64,000 nt of DNA from Pseudomonas wadenswilerensis (GCF_900497695.1 NZ_UIDD01000010.1:434001-498000); one strand, 5' to 3'. Shown: positions 43,101 to 52,166, counted from the first letter of the stretch. Program-made: numbers and translations. Notes: a model not told the origin generated them from the sequence alone.

Positions 43101-44037
43101 CGGCGGCGTCGCGAATCTCGCGCTCGCCCGGCAGGAACACCAGCACGTCGCCCGGGCCCTTGCCCTGGCTGCGCTCGAAGGCGGCGATCTCGTCGAGGGT
43201 GGCGAGGATTGCCTGGTCAACGGTGAGGTCGTCCTCGACGCGGTTGCCCTCCTCGTCCTGCTCACTGGTTAACGGCCGATACCAGGTTTCCACCGGATAG
43301 GTGCGGCCCGACACTTCGATGATCGGCGCATCGTTGAAGTGCTTGGAGAAGCGCTCAAGGTCGATGGTCGCGGAAGTGATGATGACCTTGAGATCAGGGC
43401 GGCGTGGCAGCAGGGTCTTCAGATAGCCGAGCAGAAAGTCGATGTTCAGGCTGCGCTCGTGGGCTTCGTCGACAATGATGGTGTCGTAGCGCTCAAGAAA
43501 ACGGTCGTGCTGGGTTTCGGCCAGGAGGATGCCGTCGGTCATCAGCTTGACCAGGGTGTTGGCGTCGCTCTGGTCTTCAAAGCGCACCTGGTAGCCGACC
43601 AGCGCCCCCAGTGGCGTGCCGAGCTCTTCGGCGACCCGGGTGGCGACGCTGCGGGCGGCAATCCGCCGTGGCTGGGTATGGGCGATCAGGCCGTGCTGGC
43701 CGCGGCCCAGTTCCAGGCAGATCTTCGGCAATTGGGTGGTTTTGCCCGAGCCGGTTTCGCCGGCAATGATCAACACCTGATGCTCGGCCAGGACCTTTTT
43801 GATCTCGTCACGCTTGGCCGCAATCGGCAGGCTGTCATCGTAACGGATGCTCGGCACGCTGGCCTTGCGCGCAGTGACCTGGGCGCAGGAGGCCTGCACC
43901 TTGTCGACCCACTGCGCAAGCTTCGCCTCATCCGGGCGCTTGCGCAGCTCGTGCAGCTGCCGGCGCAGGCGGTGACGCTCGGAAATCATGGCGTGGTCGA
44001 GGTTTTTCAGCAGTTGATCAATCGCGTGGTCAGTCAT
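40132..44037 (-). CDS. hrpA: ATP-dependent RNA helicase HrpA
   Basis: A 1,301-residue DEAH-box RNA helicase, the normal length for HrpA, which resolves stalled ribosomes and handles RNA processing. The helicase core near the N-terminus shows Walker A AGETGSGKTT (about residues 92-101), VDEAHERSLN, SATID and the C-terminal QRKGRCGRVEPG motif. HA2 and OB-fold (DUF3418-type) regions follow. The ATG is the first in frame. It stands alone on the minus strand. Confidence 0.95.
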   Translation of the reverse strand: MTDHAIDQLLKNLDHAMISERHRLRRQLHELRKRPDEAKLAQWVDKVQASCAQVTARKASVPSIRYDDSLPIAAKRDEIKKVLAEHQVLIIAGETGSGKTTQLPKICLELGRGQHGLIAHTQPRRIAARSVATRVAEELGTPLGALVGYQVRFEDQSDANTLVKLMTDGILLAETQHDRFLERYDTIIVDEAHERSLNIDFLLGYLKTLLPRRPDLKVIITSATIDLERFSKHFNDAPIIEVSGRTYPVETWYRPLTSEQDEEGNRVEDDLTVDQAILATLDEIAAFERSQGKGPGDVLVFLPGEREIRDAAEMLRKAQLRHTEILPLYARLSPAEQQKIFQSHPGRRVVLATNVAETSLTVPGIRYVIDSGTARISRYSYRAKVQRLPIEAVSQASANQRKGRCGRVEPGICVRLYSEEDFNARPAFTDPEILRTNLAAVILQMLHLRLGEIDAFPFIEPPDGKAISDGFNLLQELSAVNRENQLTPLGRQLARLPVDPRLGRMLLEGAKQGSLNELLIVASALSVQDPRERPPERQQAADQAHAQWKDVDSDFAALVNLWRGFEEQRQALTASPLRNWCRKNFLNYLRLREWRDAHRQLSLICRDLQLSINKEPADYPRLHKAILSGLLSQIGQKTEDGDYLGARQRRFWVHPSSGLGKKRPQWLMTAELVETTKLYARMVAKIDSDWIEPLAGHLIKKNHFEPHWEKKRGQVVAFEQVTLYGLIVVGRRPVHYGPVDPVMSRELFIREALVGGEIQSKAKCLTANRRLLEQLDELEAKARRRDILADEETLYGFYEARLPAEIHQTATFDSWYRVTSQKDPQLLIMREEDVLAREASEVTAAQYPDTLRLGDLSLALSYHFEPNHPRDGVTVRVPAPLLPSLPGERLEWLVPGLLEAKCIALVRNLPKALRKNFVPVPDFVKAALQRMSFGEGSLPQALGRELLRMTGARVSDEAWAEAAAQVDSHLKMNLEVVDGQGKFLGEGRDLAELTARFAAASQAALAVPQTAQSQQPVQAKAFTQVAETAQQKFAGLSMTVYPALVEENGTVKEGRFSTQAEAEFQHRRALQRLLLQQLAEPAKFLRGKLPGLTELGLLYRELGRVEALVEDILLASLDSCILEGESTLPRDGAGLASLAERKRGSWAEHAERLARLTLEILKLWHGLQKRFKGKIDLAQAVALNDIKQQLGNLVYPGFVRETPGLWLKELPRYLKAIELRLEKLGAQVQKDRVWSSELGNLWSQYQTRLDKHAQEGKRDEQLQLYRWWLEEYRVSLFAQQLGTKVPVSDKRLSKQWSQVEA

Positions 44038-44223
44038 GGGGGCTTTTTAGTCGTGCAGGTGAGCCTGCTTTTGCATGATCGGCTTTTCAAGGGCTGCGAT
44101 TGTCGCAGATTTGCCGACGCTCGGCACGGTTGCGGGCTGGCGAGCCATTGTTTAGCCGGGACTTACCTGAAGTTGTACAAAGGCTGATTTAATGAACCTT
44201 CCCCGGCATGGGAGTATCCAGGC

Positions 44224-44388
44224 ATGACTTCGTCTCCCGGCTTGCCCCGTCCGCTGCTGCGCCCTTCGTTCCCGAAGGTGCGGGCATGCTGCGGGGAAAA
44301 TCCGCTGGTGCACATCATTCTCGCCTTCTGGGCCTTGTGGCACTGCCGCCATGCCCGCCCACCGGACGCCCGCCTCGCCCTGCACTGA
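44224..44388 (+). CDS. Putative small ORF (54 aa) upstream of the polyamine synthetase gene
   Basis: ATG at 44224 opens a 54-codon frame ending at 44388: MTSSPGLPRPLLRPSFPKVR then ACCGENPLVHIILAFWALWH and a short basic tail. GGGAG lies 9 bases before the ATG and third positions are GC-rich. The middle is hydrophobic with a cysteine pair. I do not recognise the sequence. It is located about 100 bases before the synthetase gene and could be a leader peptide. The remainder of the 447-base gap shows no other gene. Confidence 0.3.
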   Translation: MTSSPGLPRPLLRPSFPKVRACCGENPLVHIILAFWALWHCRHARPPDARLALH

Positions 44389-44484
44389 ACCGTGCGGCCA
44401 GCTTCTGGCCGACCTTCCTTGTCGAAGACTGCCGCCTGACCGGCTAGGCAGTCCTGTGCGCCTGACGGCGCGAGCGAGAGCACC

Positions 44485-45849
44485 ATGCAATTTGCCCCCA
44501 TCGAGCAGGCCCGAACGTTCCTGGCCGCCAACCCCGATATCGAGATGATCGAGCTGTTCATCCTCGACGCCAATGGCGTGCCGCGCGGCAAGCTGCTGCA
44601 CCGCGAAGAGCTGCTGGCGGTGTACGAAAGCGGTCGGCCATTGCCCAGCACCATCCTCGGCCTGACCCTGAACGGCGACGATGTGGAAAACTCCGGGCTG
44701 GTCTGGGATGTCGGCGATATCGACTGCCGCGCCTACCCGCTGGAAAACAGCCTGGTGCGCCTGCCCTGGCGGCAGATCCCCACGGCGGCGCTGCAGGTCA
44801 GCATGCACCCCAGCGAAGGCCTGCCGGCAAGCATTGCCGACCCGCGCCACCTGCTGGTCAAGGTCATCGATGCACTGAAGGCCGAAGGTTACTACCCGGT
44901 AATGGCCTGCGAGCTTGAGTTCTACCTGCTCGACCAGAAGCGCGACAGCCATGGTCGGCCGCAACCGGCGCTCGACAGCGACGGCGGCCGGCCGCGGGGC
45001 ACCCAGGTCTATGGCCTGCGCGAGCTGGAACAGATCGAACCGTTTCTCGCCGACCTCTATGCCGCTTGCAAAGCCCAGGGCATTCCGGCGCGCACGGCGA
45101 TTTCCGAATATGCCCCGGGCCAGGTGGAAATCACCCTGGAACATGGCGATGCGCTGCTGGCCATGGACCAGGCGGTGCGCTACAAGCGCCTGGTCAAGGG
45201 CGTGGCGCACAAGCACGGGATGCAGGCCTGCTTCATGGCCAAGCCGTTCGATCACCTGGCGGGCACCGGCATGCACATGCACGTGAGCCTGGCCGATGCC
45301 CAGGGCAACAACCTCTACGCCAGTGAAGACAAGGCCGGCACGCCGCTGCTGCGCCAGTCGGTGGCCGGCATGCTCAAGCTGCTGCTCGATTCGCTGCTGC
45401 TGTTCTGCCCCAATGCCAACTCCTACCGACGCTTCCAGGCCAACAGCTATGCGCCGCTGGCACCGACCTGGGGGGTCGACAACCGTACCGTCAGCCTGCG
45501 AGTGCCAGGCGGCCCGGCCAACAGCCGACACATCGAGCACCGCATCTGCGGCGCCGACGCCAACCCGTACCTGGCTGCCGCAGCCATCCTTGCCAGCCTG
45601 CATCACGGCATCCGCCAACAGCTCGACCCGGGCGCGCCGGTCGAGGGCAATGGCTACGCCCAGGCCACCGAACTGCTGCCCACCGACTGGCTGACTTCGC
45701 TCACCGCCCTGGAGCGCTCAAGCTGGGCCCGCGAGGCCTTCGGCGCCGAATTCCTCGATGTTTATCTGGCGGTCAAGCGTGCCGAGTACCGCCAGTTCAT
45801 GGCCGAGGTCGGCGAACAGGACTGGCGCTGGTACCTGACCCAGGCCTGA
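44485..45849 (+). CDS. Gamma-glutamyl-polyamine synthetase (glutamine synthetase family, PauA/PuuA-like)
   Basis: A 454-residue GS-family enzyme that ligates glutamate to a polyamine such as putrescine with ATP. Family motifs are MACELEFYLLD, ISEYAPGQVEITLEH, MAKPFDHLAGTGMHMHVSL, NSYRRF and RIEHR as RHIEHRICGADANPYLAAAA. It lacks the GlnA adenylylation tyrosine region, and its length is near that of PuuA. The partner oxidoreductase starts 31 bases downstream, forming the synthetase-oxidase pair of the gamma-glutamylated polyamine pathway. P. putida and P. aeruginosa carry several paralogues, so the exact amine cannot be named. Confidence 0.88.
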   Translation: MQFAPIEQARTFLAANPDIEMIELFILDANGVPRGKLLHREELLAVYESGRPLPSTILGLTLNGDDVENSGLVWDVGDIDCRAYPLENSLVRLPWRQIPTAALQVSMHPSEGLPASIADPRHLLVKVIDALKAEGYYPVMACELEFYLLDQKRDSHGRPQPALDSDGGRPRGTQVYGLRELEQIEPFLADLYAACKAQGIPARTAISEYAPGQVEITLEHGDALLAMDQAVRYKRLVKGVAHKHGMQACFMAKPFDHLAGTGMHMHVSLADAQGNNLYASEDKAGTPLLRQSVAGMLKLLLDSLLLFCPNANSYRRFQANSYAPLAPTWGVDNRTVSLRVPGGPANSRHIEHRICGADANPYLAAAAILASLHHGIRQQLDPGAPVEGNGYAQATELLPTDWLTSLTALERSSWAREAFGAEFLDVYLAVKRAEYRQFMAEVGEQDWRWYLTQA

Positions 45850-45880
45850 CTCTTTATTTTTGCGCCAAGGATTTTTTGTC

Positions 45881-47188
45881 ATGACTGCAGCCGTGAATGC
45901 CGGCCCTGCCCAGCGCAGTGCCTCCTACTACACCGCAAGCCTCAACGACGCCACCCAGTATCCGACCCTCAAGGGCACGGTGAAGGTCGATGTGGCAATC
46001 ATCGGCGGTGGCTTTACCGGGGTCGCCAGCGCCGTGGAGCTGGCCGAACGCGGCCTGAAGGTCGCCATTGTCGAAACCAATCGCATCGGCTGGGGCGCCA
46101 GCGGGCGCAACGGCGGCCAGGTCACCGGCAGCCTCTCGGGCGATGAAGCGATGCGCAAGCAGATGCGCGACAAGCTCGGGGACGAGGTCGATGACTTCAT
46201 CTGGCACCTGCGCTGGCGCGGCCACCAGATCATCGAGCAAAGGGTTGAACGCTACGGCATCGACTGCGACCTCAAGCGCGGCCACCTGCACGCGGCGATG
46301 AAAGCTTCGCACATGGGCGAACTACGCGCCTTCGCCGCCGAGGCCGAGCGCCGTGGCATGGCTGATCAGGTCGAGCTGCTCGACCAGAGCGCCATGCGCG
46401 AACACCTGCAAAGCCCGCTGTACCTCGGCGCCCTGAAGAACCGCCGCAACCTGCACCTGCACCCGCTCAACCTGTGCCTCGGTGAAGCCCGTGCCGCGCA
46501 CAGCCTGGGCGCACTGATCTTCGAAAACTCCGAGGTGCTGGACATCGTTCATGGCGATCAGCCGGCGCTGGTGACTGCCCACGGGCGGGTCGAGGCCAAG
46601 CAGATCCTGCTGGCCGGCGACGTCTATCACAAACTGGAAAAGCGCCAGCTCAAGGGCAAGATCTTCCCGGCCATGGGCGGCATCGTCACCACCGCACCAC
46701 TGGGTGACTTGGCCGCGCAGATCAACCCCCACGACCTGGCGGTGTACGACTGCCGCTTCGTCCTCGACTACTACCGGCTGACCGCCGATGGCCGCCTGCT
46801 GTTCGGCGGTGGTGCCAACTATTCCGGGCGCGATTCACGGGATATCGCCGGTGAACTGCGCCCGTGCATCGAGCGCACGTTTCCGGTGCTCAAGGGCGTG
46901 CCGATCGAGTTCCAGTGGAGTTGCGCGATGGGTATCGTGGTCAACCGCATCCCGCAACTGGGCAAGCTTTCGGATAACGTCTGGTACTGCCAGGGTTATT
47001 CCGGGCACGGCATCGCCACCAGCCATATCATGGGCGAAATCATGGCCGAAGCACTGACCGGGACACTGGAGAAATTCGATACCTTTGCCGGCTGCAAACA
47101 CATCAAGGTGCCGATGGGCGATGTGCTGGGCAATCCGTTGCTGGCGGCGGGGATGTGGTATTACCAGATGCTCGAAAAATTGCGCTGA
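45881..47188 (+). CDS. FAD-dependent oxidoreductase, gamma-glutamyl-polyamine oxidase (PauB/PuuB-like)
   Basis: A 435-residue DAO-family flavoprotein. The N-terminal ADP-binding motif VAIIGGGFTGVASAVELAER (about residues 34-53) and GWGASGRNGGQVTGSL, a site typical of the PuuB/amine-oxidase group, are both present. The enzyme would oxidise gamma-glutamyl-polyamine made by the preceding synthetase. The ATG at 45881 has AAGGA upstream; an in-frame TTG at 45860 is weaker. It ends the operon just before a REP pair. Confidence 0.86.
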   Translation: MTAAVNAGPAQRSASYYTASLNDATQYPTLKGTVKVDVAIIGGGFTGVASAVELAERGLKVAIVETNRIGWGASGRNGGQVTGSLSGDEAMRKQMRDKLGDEVDDFIWHLRWRGHQIIEQRVERYGIDCDLKRGHLHAAMKASHMGELRAFAAEAERRGMADQVELLDQSAMREHLQSPLYLGALKNRRNLHLHPLNLCLGEARAAHSLGALIFENSEVLDIVHGDQPALVTAHGRVEAKQILLAGDVYHKLEKRQLKGKIFPAMGGIVTTAPLGDLAAQINPHDLAVYDCRFVLDYYRLTADGRLLFGGGANYSGRDSRDIAGELRPCIERTFPVLKGVPIEFQWSCAMGIVVNRIPQLGKLSDNVWYCQGYSGHGIATSHIMGEIMAEALTGTLEKFDTFAGCKHIKVPMGDVLGNPLLAAGMWYYQMLEKLR

Positions 47189-47192
47189 AACC

Positions 47193-47260
47193 ATCGCTGG
47201 CAAGCCAGCTCCCACAAGGTCTAATTACACCGTACCTGTGGGAGCTGGCTTGCCAGCGAT
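47193..47260. repeat. REP pair
   Basis: atcgctggcaagccagctcc (47193 onward) and tgtgggagctggcttgccag (to 47260) are inverted and separated by about 20 bases. They lie in the gap between the convergent polyamine oxidase gene and fadD1, and are followed by the cgagcgcgaagc extension seen with other copies. Confidence 0.85.
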
Positions 47261-47285
47261 CGAGCGCGAAGCGTTCGCCTGAAAC

Positions 47286-48983
47286 TCAGGCGATCTTCTT
47301 CAGGCCCAGCTTCTTCAGCTCTTCATCACGCAGTTCACGGCGCAGGATCTTGCCAACGTTGGTGGTCGGCAGCGCATCGCGGAACTCGACGAAGCGCGGT
47401 ACCTTGTAGCCGGTGACATTGGCACGCATGTGCTCCATCACCTGCTCCTTGGTCACCGTCATGCCCGGCTTGACCACGATGAAGATCTTGATCACTTCAC
47501 CGGACTTCTCGTCCGGCACGCCGATGGCTGCGCACTGCAGCACGCCCGGCAAGGCCGCCAGCACATCTTCGAGTTCGTTCGGATAGACGTTGAAACCGGA
47601 GACCAGGATCATGTCCTTCTTGCGATCGACGATGCGCATGTAGCCGTCGGTCTGGATCAGGGCGATGTCACCGGTCTTCAGCCAGCCATCGCTGTCGAGG
47701 ATCTCGTTGGTGGCGTCTTCACGCTGCCAGTAGCCCTTCATCACCTGCGGCCCTTTCACGCACAACTCGCCGATTTCGCCCAGGGCCAGTTCGACACCGG
47801 CGTCGTCGATGATCTTGCACAGGGTCGAGGGCATCGGAATACCGATGGTGCCGATCTGGTTCTGCTCGGCCGGGTTGACCGCTGCCACCGGGCTGGTTTC
47901 GGTCATGCCGTAACCTTCGCAGATGGCGCATCCGGTCACTGCCTTCCAGCGCTCGGCGACACTCATCTGCAGCGCCATACCGCCCGACAGGGTGATCTTC
48001 AGGCCGGAGAAATCCAGCTTGCGGAAATTCTCGTTGTTGCACAGGGCGACGAACAAGGTGTTCAAACCGACAAAGCCGCTGAACTTCCACTTGCCCAGTT
48101 CCTTGACCATCGCCGGCAAGTCGCGCGGGTTGCTGATCAGGATGTTGTGGCTGCCGATCAGCATCATCGCCATGCAGTGAAAGGTGAACGCGTAGATGTG
48201 GTACAGCGGCAGAGGGGTGATCAGGATCTCGCAACCTTCGTTGAGGTTCGAGCCCATCAGCGCCCGGCATTGCAGCATGTTGGCCACCAGGTTGCGGTGG
48301 GTCAGCATTGCGCCCTTGGCCACCCCGGTAGTACCGCCGGTGTACTGCAACACGGCGACGTCGTTACTGTCCGGATTGGCTTCCTGAACAGCCTTGCCAC
48401 GACCTTTGCTCAACACATCGTTGAACTTGACCGCCTTGGGCAGGTTGTACGCCGGAACCATTTTCTTCACGTACTTGATCACGCTGTTGATCAACAAGCG
48501 TTTAACCGGTGGCAACAAGTCGGCCACTTCGGTGACAATAACGTGTTTGACCTGGGTCTTGGGCACCACCTTCTCGGCCAGGTGCGCCATGTTCGCCAGG
48601 CAGACCAGCGCCTTGGCGCCGGAATCGTTGAACTGGTGTTCCAATTCCCGCGCGGTATACAACGGGTTGGTGTTGACCACGATCAGGCCCGCACGCAGGG
48701 CACCGAAGACGGCAACGGGGTATTGCAGAACGTTGGGCAGCTGCACGGCAATACGATCACCCGGCTGCAGGTCGGTATGCTGTTGCAGGTAAGCGGCAAA
48801 GGCCCCCGACAACTCATACAACTCGCCGTATGTAATGGTTTTGCCCAGGTTGCTAAAGGCCGGTTTATCGGCAAAGCGCTGGCAAGACTGCTTCAATACC
48901 GCCTGAATATTCGGATACTCATCAGGATTGATTTGCGAGGCAATCCCGGCTGGGTACTTATCCTTCCAAAAATTTTCGATCAT
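47286..48983 (-). CDS. fadD1: Long-chain-fatty-acid-CoA ligase FadD1
   Basis: A 565-residue acyl-CoA synthetase that activates fatty acids at the inner membrane for beta-oxidation. It shows the AMP-binding motif TGGTTGVAKGAMLTH (about residue 216), YGMTETSPV and DRKKDMILVSGFNVYPNE. The ATG at 48983 (MIENFWKDKYPAGI) follows GGAGGAG by about 9 bases. It follows fadD2 on the same strand, an arrangement matching PA3299-PA3300. A REP pair and a possible operator lie in the 306-base gap to fadD2, so separate promoters are plausible. Confidence 0.93.
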   Translation of the reverse strand: MIENFWKDKYPAGIASQINPDEYPNIQAVLKQSCQRFADKPAFSNLGKTITYGELYELSGAFAAYLQQHTDLQPGDRIAVQLPNVLQYPVAVFGALRAGLIVVNTNPLYTARELEHQFNDSGAKALVCLANMAHLAEKVVPKTQVKHVIVTEVADLLPPVKRLLINSVIKYVKKMVPAYNLPKAVKFNDVLSKGRGKAVQEANPDSNDVAVLQYTGGTTGVAKGAMLTHRNLVANMLQCRALMGSNLNEGCEILITPLPLYHIYAFTFHCMAMMLIGSHNILISNPRDLPAMVKELGKWKFSGFVGLNTLFVALCNNENFRKLDFSGLKITLSGGMALQMSVAERWKAVTGCAICEGYGMTETSPVAAVNPAEQNQIGTIGIPMPSTLCKIIDDAGVELALGEIGELCVKGPQVMKGYWQREDATNEILDSDGWLKTGDIALIQTDGYMRIVDRKKDMILVSGFNVYPNELEDVLAALPGVLQCAAIGVPDEKSGEVIKIFIVVKPGMTVTKEQVMEHMRANVTGYKVPRFVEFRDALPTTNVGKILRRELRDEELKKLGLKKIA

Positions 48984-49054
48984 GGAAGCCCACTCCTCCA
49001 GCAGCAGCGAATTCTTCACCGCAGTCGATGCGATTATTATTGATATAAGATTAC

Positions 49055-49069
49055 GGTTTATTGCAAACC
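49055..49069. promoter_or_regulatory. Small dyad upstream of fadD1
   Basis: GGTTT-ATTGC-AAACC is a perfect 5-bp inverted repeat 72 bases upstream of the fadD1 start in an AT-rich stretch. It could be a fatty-acid-responsive operator. It does not fit the CAAAC-N-GTTTG order reported for PsrA, so no regulator is named. Confidence 0.3.
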
Positions 49070-49203
49070 TGATAATCCGAAGCGGGCCGAGAGTAGCAGC
49101 TTTGCCAAGGGCCGCCTAGAGCTAAAGTAGCCCGAACAGTCACGGAAATGACTCTTGATTATGTCGTAGTCATTTTTAGAGTAAAAATTCTAAAGCACAC
49201 TGT

Positions 49204-49272
49204 TGGAGCGGGCTTGCCCCGCGATAGCGCCCTGTCTGGCACGGCACATCGCGGGGCAAGCCCGCGCCCACA
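49204..49272. repeat. REP pair
   Basis: tggagcgggcttgccccgcg (49204 onward) and atcgcggggcaagcccgcgc (to 49272) are inverted copies of the 'gcgggcttgccccgcgat' REP variant, about 22 bases apart. They lie between the fadD2 stop and the fadD1 promoter region. Confidence 0.8.
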
Positions 49273-49289
49273 GTGACTCAGCGCCGCCG

Positions 49290-50978
49290 TCAGGCTATAT
49301 CCCGAAGCTCCCTGCGCAAAATCTTGCCCACCGCCGTCATCGGCAACGAGTCCCTCAACACAATGTGCTTGGGCACCTTGTAGCCGGTGAAGTTGGCCTT
49401 GCAATAAGCCTTCAGCTCTTCAAGGCTCACCCCACCCTCGCGCGGCACCACGAACAGCTTCACCGCCTCGCCCGAACGCTCATCAGGGACGCCGATCACC
49501 GCGCAACTGGCCACTTGCGGATGGCTCATCACCACCTCTTCGATCTCGTTCGGATACACATTGAAACCCGAGACGATGATCATGTCCTTCTTGCGGTCGA
49601 CGATACGGGTAAAGCCATCCGGGTCGATCACGGCAATATCGCCAGTCTTGAACCAGCCTTCGCTGTCCAGCGCCTCGGCGGTCGCCTCGGGGTGCTGCCA
49701 GTAGCCCTTCATTACCTGCGGGCCCTTGATACACAGCTCGCCGCGCTCTCCAAAGGGTTGCTCCTCCCCCTCATCGTCAATGACCTTGAACGCCGTGCCC
49801 GGCACCGGAATGCCCACGGTCCCCAGGCGCGCCAGCTGGCCATAAGGGTTGGTACTGGCCACCGGCGAGGTCTCGGTCAGGCCGTAGCCTTCGACAATGC
49901 GGCAACCGGTGATGCTCTCCCAACGCTCGGCGGTGGCGCTGACCAGTGCGGTACCACCGGAATTGGTCACTTTCAGCGCCGAGAAGTCGAGGTTCTTGAA
50001 CTCGGGGTGGTTCATCAACGCCACGAACAGGGTGTTAAGCCCCAGCAGTGCAGAGAACTTCCACTTTTTCAGCTCCTTGACGAAGCCGGGGATGTCCCGC
50101 GGGTTGGTGATCAGCACGTTGTGGTTGCCGGTGACCATCATGCACATGCAGTTCGCGGTGAAGGCATAGATATGGTAGAGCGGCAGCGGTGCGATCATCA
50201 CCTCCTGCCCCTCCTTGATCAGGCGCTGGCCATCGGGCCCATGCTGGGAGAAACACGCCAGCACCTGGAGCATGTTGGCCACCAGGTTACCGTGGGTCAG
50301 CATCGCGCCCTTGGCCAGGCCCGTGGTGCCGCCGGTGTACTGCAACACGGCGATGTCGTCGAGGCTCAGCGATACCGGCTTGAGCGACTGGCCACGGCCC
50401 TGGGCCAGGGCGCTCTTGAATGGCACAGCCTGTGGCAGGCGGTAGTCCGGAACCATCTTCTTGACCTTGCTGACGATGGTATTGACCAGCCAGCCCTTGG
50501 CCGTCGGCAGCATGTCGCCCATCTTCGCTTCGATGAGGAATTCGATGCCGGTGTCCGGCAGCACTTCCTGCACCAGCTTGCCGAACATGTTCAGGTACAC
50601 CAGCGCCCTGGCGCCGGAGTCCTTGAACTGGTGGCGCATCTCGCGGGCGGTGTACAGCGGGTTGGTGTTGACCACGATCAGCCCGGCGCGCATGGCGCCG
50701 AATACGGCGATGGGGTACTGCAGCACGTTGGGCATCTGTACCGCGATGCGGTCGCCCGGCACCAGGTCGGTGTGCTGCTGCAGGTAAGCGGCGAAGGCCG
50801 CGGAATAGCGTTCGAGTTCGGCGTAGCTCAGGGTCACCCCGAGGTTGCTGAACGCCGGGCGGTCAGCAAACTTCTTGCAGGAGCGTTCGAACACTTCGAC
50901 CACTGACTTGTAAGCGTTTATGTCAATTTGCGAAGGAACGCCTGCCGGGCGCTTGTCATTCCAGAAATCAGCTTGCAT
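49290..50978 (-). CDS. fadD2: Long-chain-fatty-acid-CoA ligase FadD2
   Basis: A 562-residue acyl-CoA synthetase, a paralogue of fadD1. The same AMP-binding signature is present (TGGTTGLAKGAMLTH, about residue 219), with YGLTETSPVA and DRKKDMIIVSGFNVYPNE. The ATG at 50978 starts MQADFWNDKRPAGVPSQIDI. It is transcribed before fadD1 and is divergent from the lipase-like hydrolase and phaJ1 genes, so the 209-base gap probably holds promoters for both directions. FadD1 and FadD2 differ in chain-length preference in P. aeruginosa. Confidence 0.93.
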   Translation of the reverse strand: MQADFWNDKRPAGVPSQIDINAYKSVVEVFERSCKKFADRPAFSNLGVTLSYAELERYSAAFAAYLQQHTDLVPGDRIAVQMPNVLQYPIAVFGAMRAGLIVVNTNPLYTAREMRHQFKDSGARALVYLNMFGKLVQEVLPDTGIEFLIEAKMGDMLPTAKGWLVNTIVSKVKKMVPDYRLPQAVPFKSALAQGRGQSLKPVSLSLDDIAVLQYTGGTTGLAKGAMLTHGNLVANMLQVLACFSQHGPDGQRLIKEGQEVMIAPLPLYHIYAFTANCMCMMVTGNHNVLITNPRDIPGFVKELKKWKFSALLGLNTLFVALMNHPEFKNLDFSALKVTNSGGTALVSATAERWESITGCRIVEGYGLTETSPVASTNPYGQLARLGTVGIPVPGTAFKVIDDEGEEQPFGERGELCIKGPQVMKGYWQHPEATAEALDSEGWFKTGDIAVIDPDGFTRIVDRKKDMIIVSGFNVYPNEIEEVVMSHPQVASCAVIGVPDERSGEAVKLFVVPREGGVSLEELKAYCKANFTGYKVPKHIVLRDSLPMTAVGKILRRELRDIA

Positions 50979-51187
50979 TTATTCTTGTCCTCATACCTGA
51001 GCCGTTCCGGCCCCCTTGCCTGCTTGGCGAAGAAGGTGCTCTGCCGACGTTAGCAGGTATGTCGCAGGTGGCAAATACGCCAAGCGCTGTCATTAACATT
51101 GTGAATCTTATTGCTGATGACCCTGCGATTGTGTGCCTGGGTTATACACTGTGCTGACTCACCGACTTGCGTGCACAAGGACCCGCC

Positions 51188-52132
51188 ATGCACCACGACG
51201 CGTTCTGGCTTCCGGCCAGCGATCACTGCAGCCTCTACGTTTATCAATGGCTGCCGGCCACGCCGATCAAGGCGGTGGTGCTGCTGGCCCACGGCATGGC
51301 CGAGCATGCCGGGCGCTATCAACGCCTGGGCGAGGCGCTCAGCAAGGCCGGCTATGCCCTGTTCGCCCATGACCAGCGCGGCCATGGGCGCACCGCCGAA
51401 CTTGGCACTTTAGGCCTGTTCGCCCGACACAATGGCTGGAACAGCGTAGTCAACGATCTGGGCCCGCTCAGCCAGCACATCGGCCAGCAGTTTCCGGGCA
51501 CACCGGTATTCCTGTTTGGCCACAGCATGGGCAGCTACATCGCCCAGGCTTACCTGATGCACCATGGCGCCAGCCTGCAAGGCGCGATTCTCAGCGGCTC
51601 GAACTTCCAACCCCCTGCCCTGTACCGAACGGCTTGCCTGCTTGCCCGCTTCGAAGCCTGGCGCCAGGGTCCGCTGGGGCACAGCGCGCTGATCGAGTGG
51701 TTGTCGTTCGGCTCGTTCAACAAGGCCTTCAAGCCCAACCGCACCGCCTTCGACTGGCTCAGCCGCGACAACGACGAAGTCGACAAGTATGCTGCCGATC
51801 CGTTGTGCGGCTTTCGCTGCAGCAACCGTTTGTGGATCGACCTGCTGATGGGCCTGGAGCAAATCAGCCAGCCGCGTAACCTGGCGCAGATCGATCCGAA
51901 CCTGCCGATCCTGGTGATGGGCGGTGAATGTGATCCGGTCAGTGCCGGCAAGCGTCTCAAGGATCTGGCGGGTGCCTTGCGCCTGGCCGGCAATCAGCAT
52001 GTGCAGCTGCAGCTCTACCCCCAGGCGCGGCATGAGCTGCTCAACGAAACCAACCGTGACGAGGTCACGGCCGCCATCATCGACTGGCTGGACCAGGCCC
52101 TGGCCATTGGCCGCCCCGCCCGCAGCGAATGA
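51188..52132 (+). CDS. Alpha/beta hydrolase, monoacylglycerol-lipase/lysophospholipase type
   Basis: A 314-residue hydrolase. The LLAHGMAEHAGRYQRLGEAL and AHDQRGHGRT motifs near the start and the nucleophile elbow FGHSMGSYIAQ (Ser near residue 111) match lysophospholipase/monoacylglycerol lipase enzymes of the Hydrolase_4 family. The catalytic His is in RHELLNE near residue 285. It is the PA3301 counterpart, placed before phaJ1 and divergent from fadD2, which suggests a role in lipid breakdown that feeds the ligases. The ATG at 51188 is preceded by AAGGA. Confidence 0.87.
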   Translation: MHHDAFWLPASDHCSLYVYQWLPATPIKAVVLLAHGMAEHAGRYQRLGEALSKAGYALFAHDQRGHGRTAELGTLGLFARHNGWNSVVNDLGPLSQHIGQQFPGTPVFLFGHSMGSYIAQAYLMHHGASLQGAILSGSNFQPPALYRTACLLARFEAWRQGPLGHSALIEWLSFGSFNKAFKPNRTAFDWLSRDNDEVDKYAADPLCGFRCSNRLWIDLLMGLEQISQPRNLAQIDPNLPILVMGGECDPVSAGKRLKDLAGALRLAGNQHVQLQLYPQARHELLNETNRDEVTAAIIDWLDQALAIGRPARSE

Positions 52133-52166
52133 CGACCGCCCCGCACGATAGAAGGAAAGCCAAGCG

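Noticed and set aside
40807..43272. 821-codon open frame opposite hrpA
   Set aside because: Antisense shadow of a clear helicase gene; no domain or ribosome binding site.
48470..48500. ANR-like TTGATC...GATCAA within fadD1
   Set aside because: Inside coding sequence, spacing does not fit the N4 consensus and no gene start follows.
49055..49069. PsrA operator upstream of fadD1
   Set aside because: The half-sites are in the opposite order (GGTTT...AAACC), so only a generic dyad is recorded.
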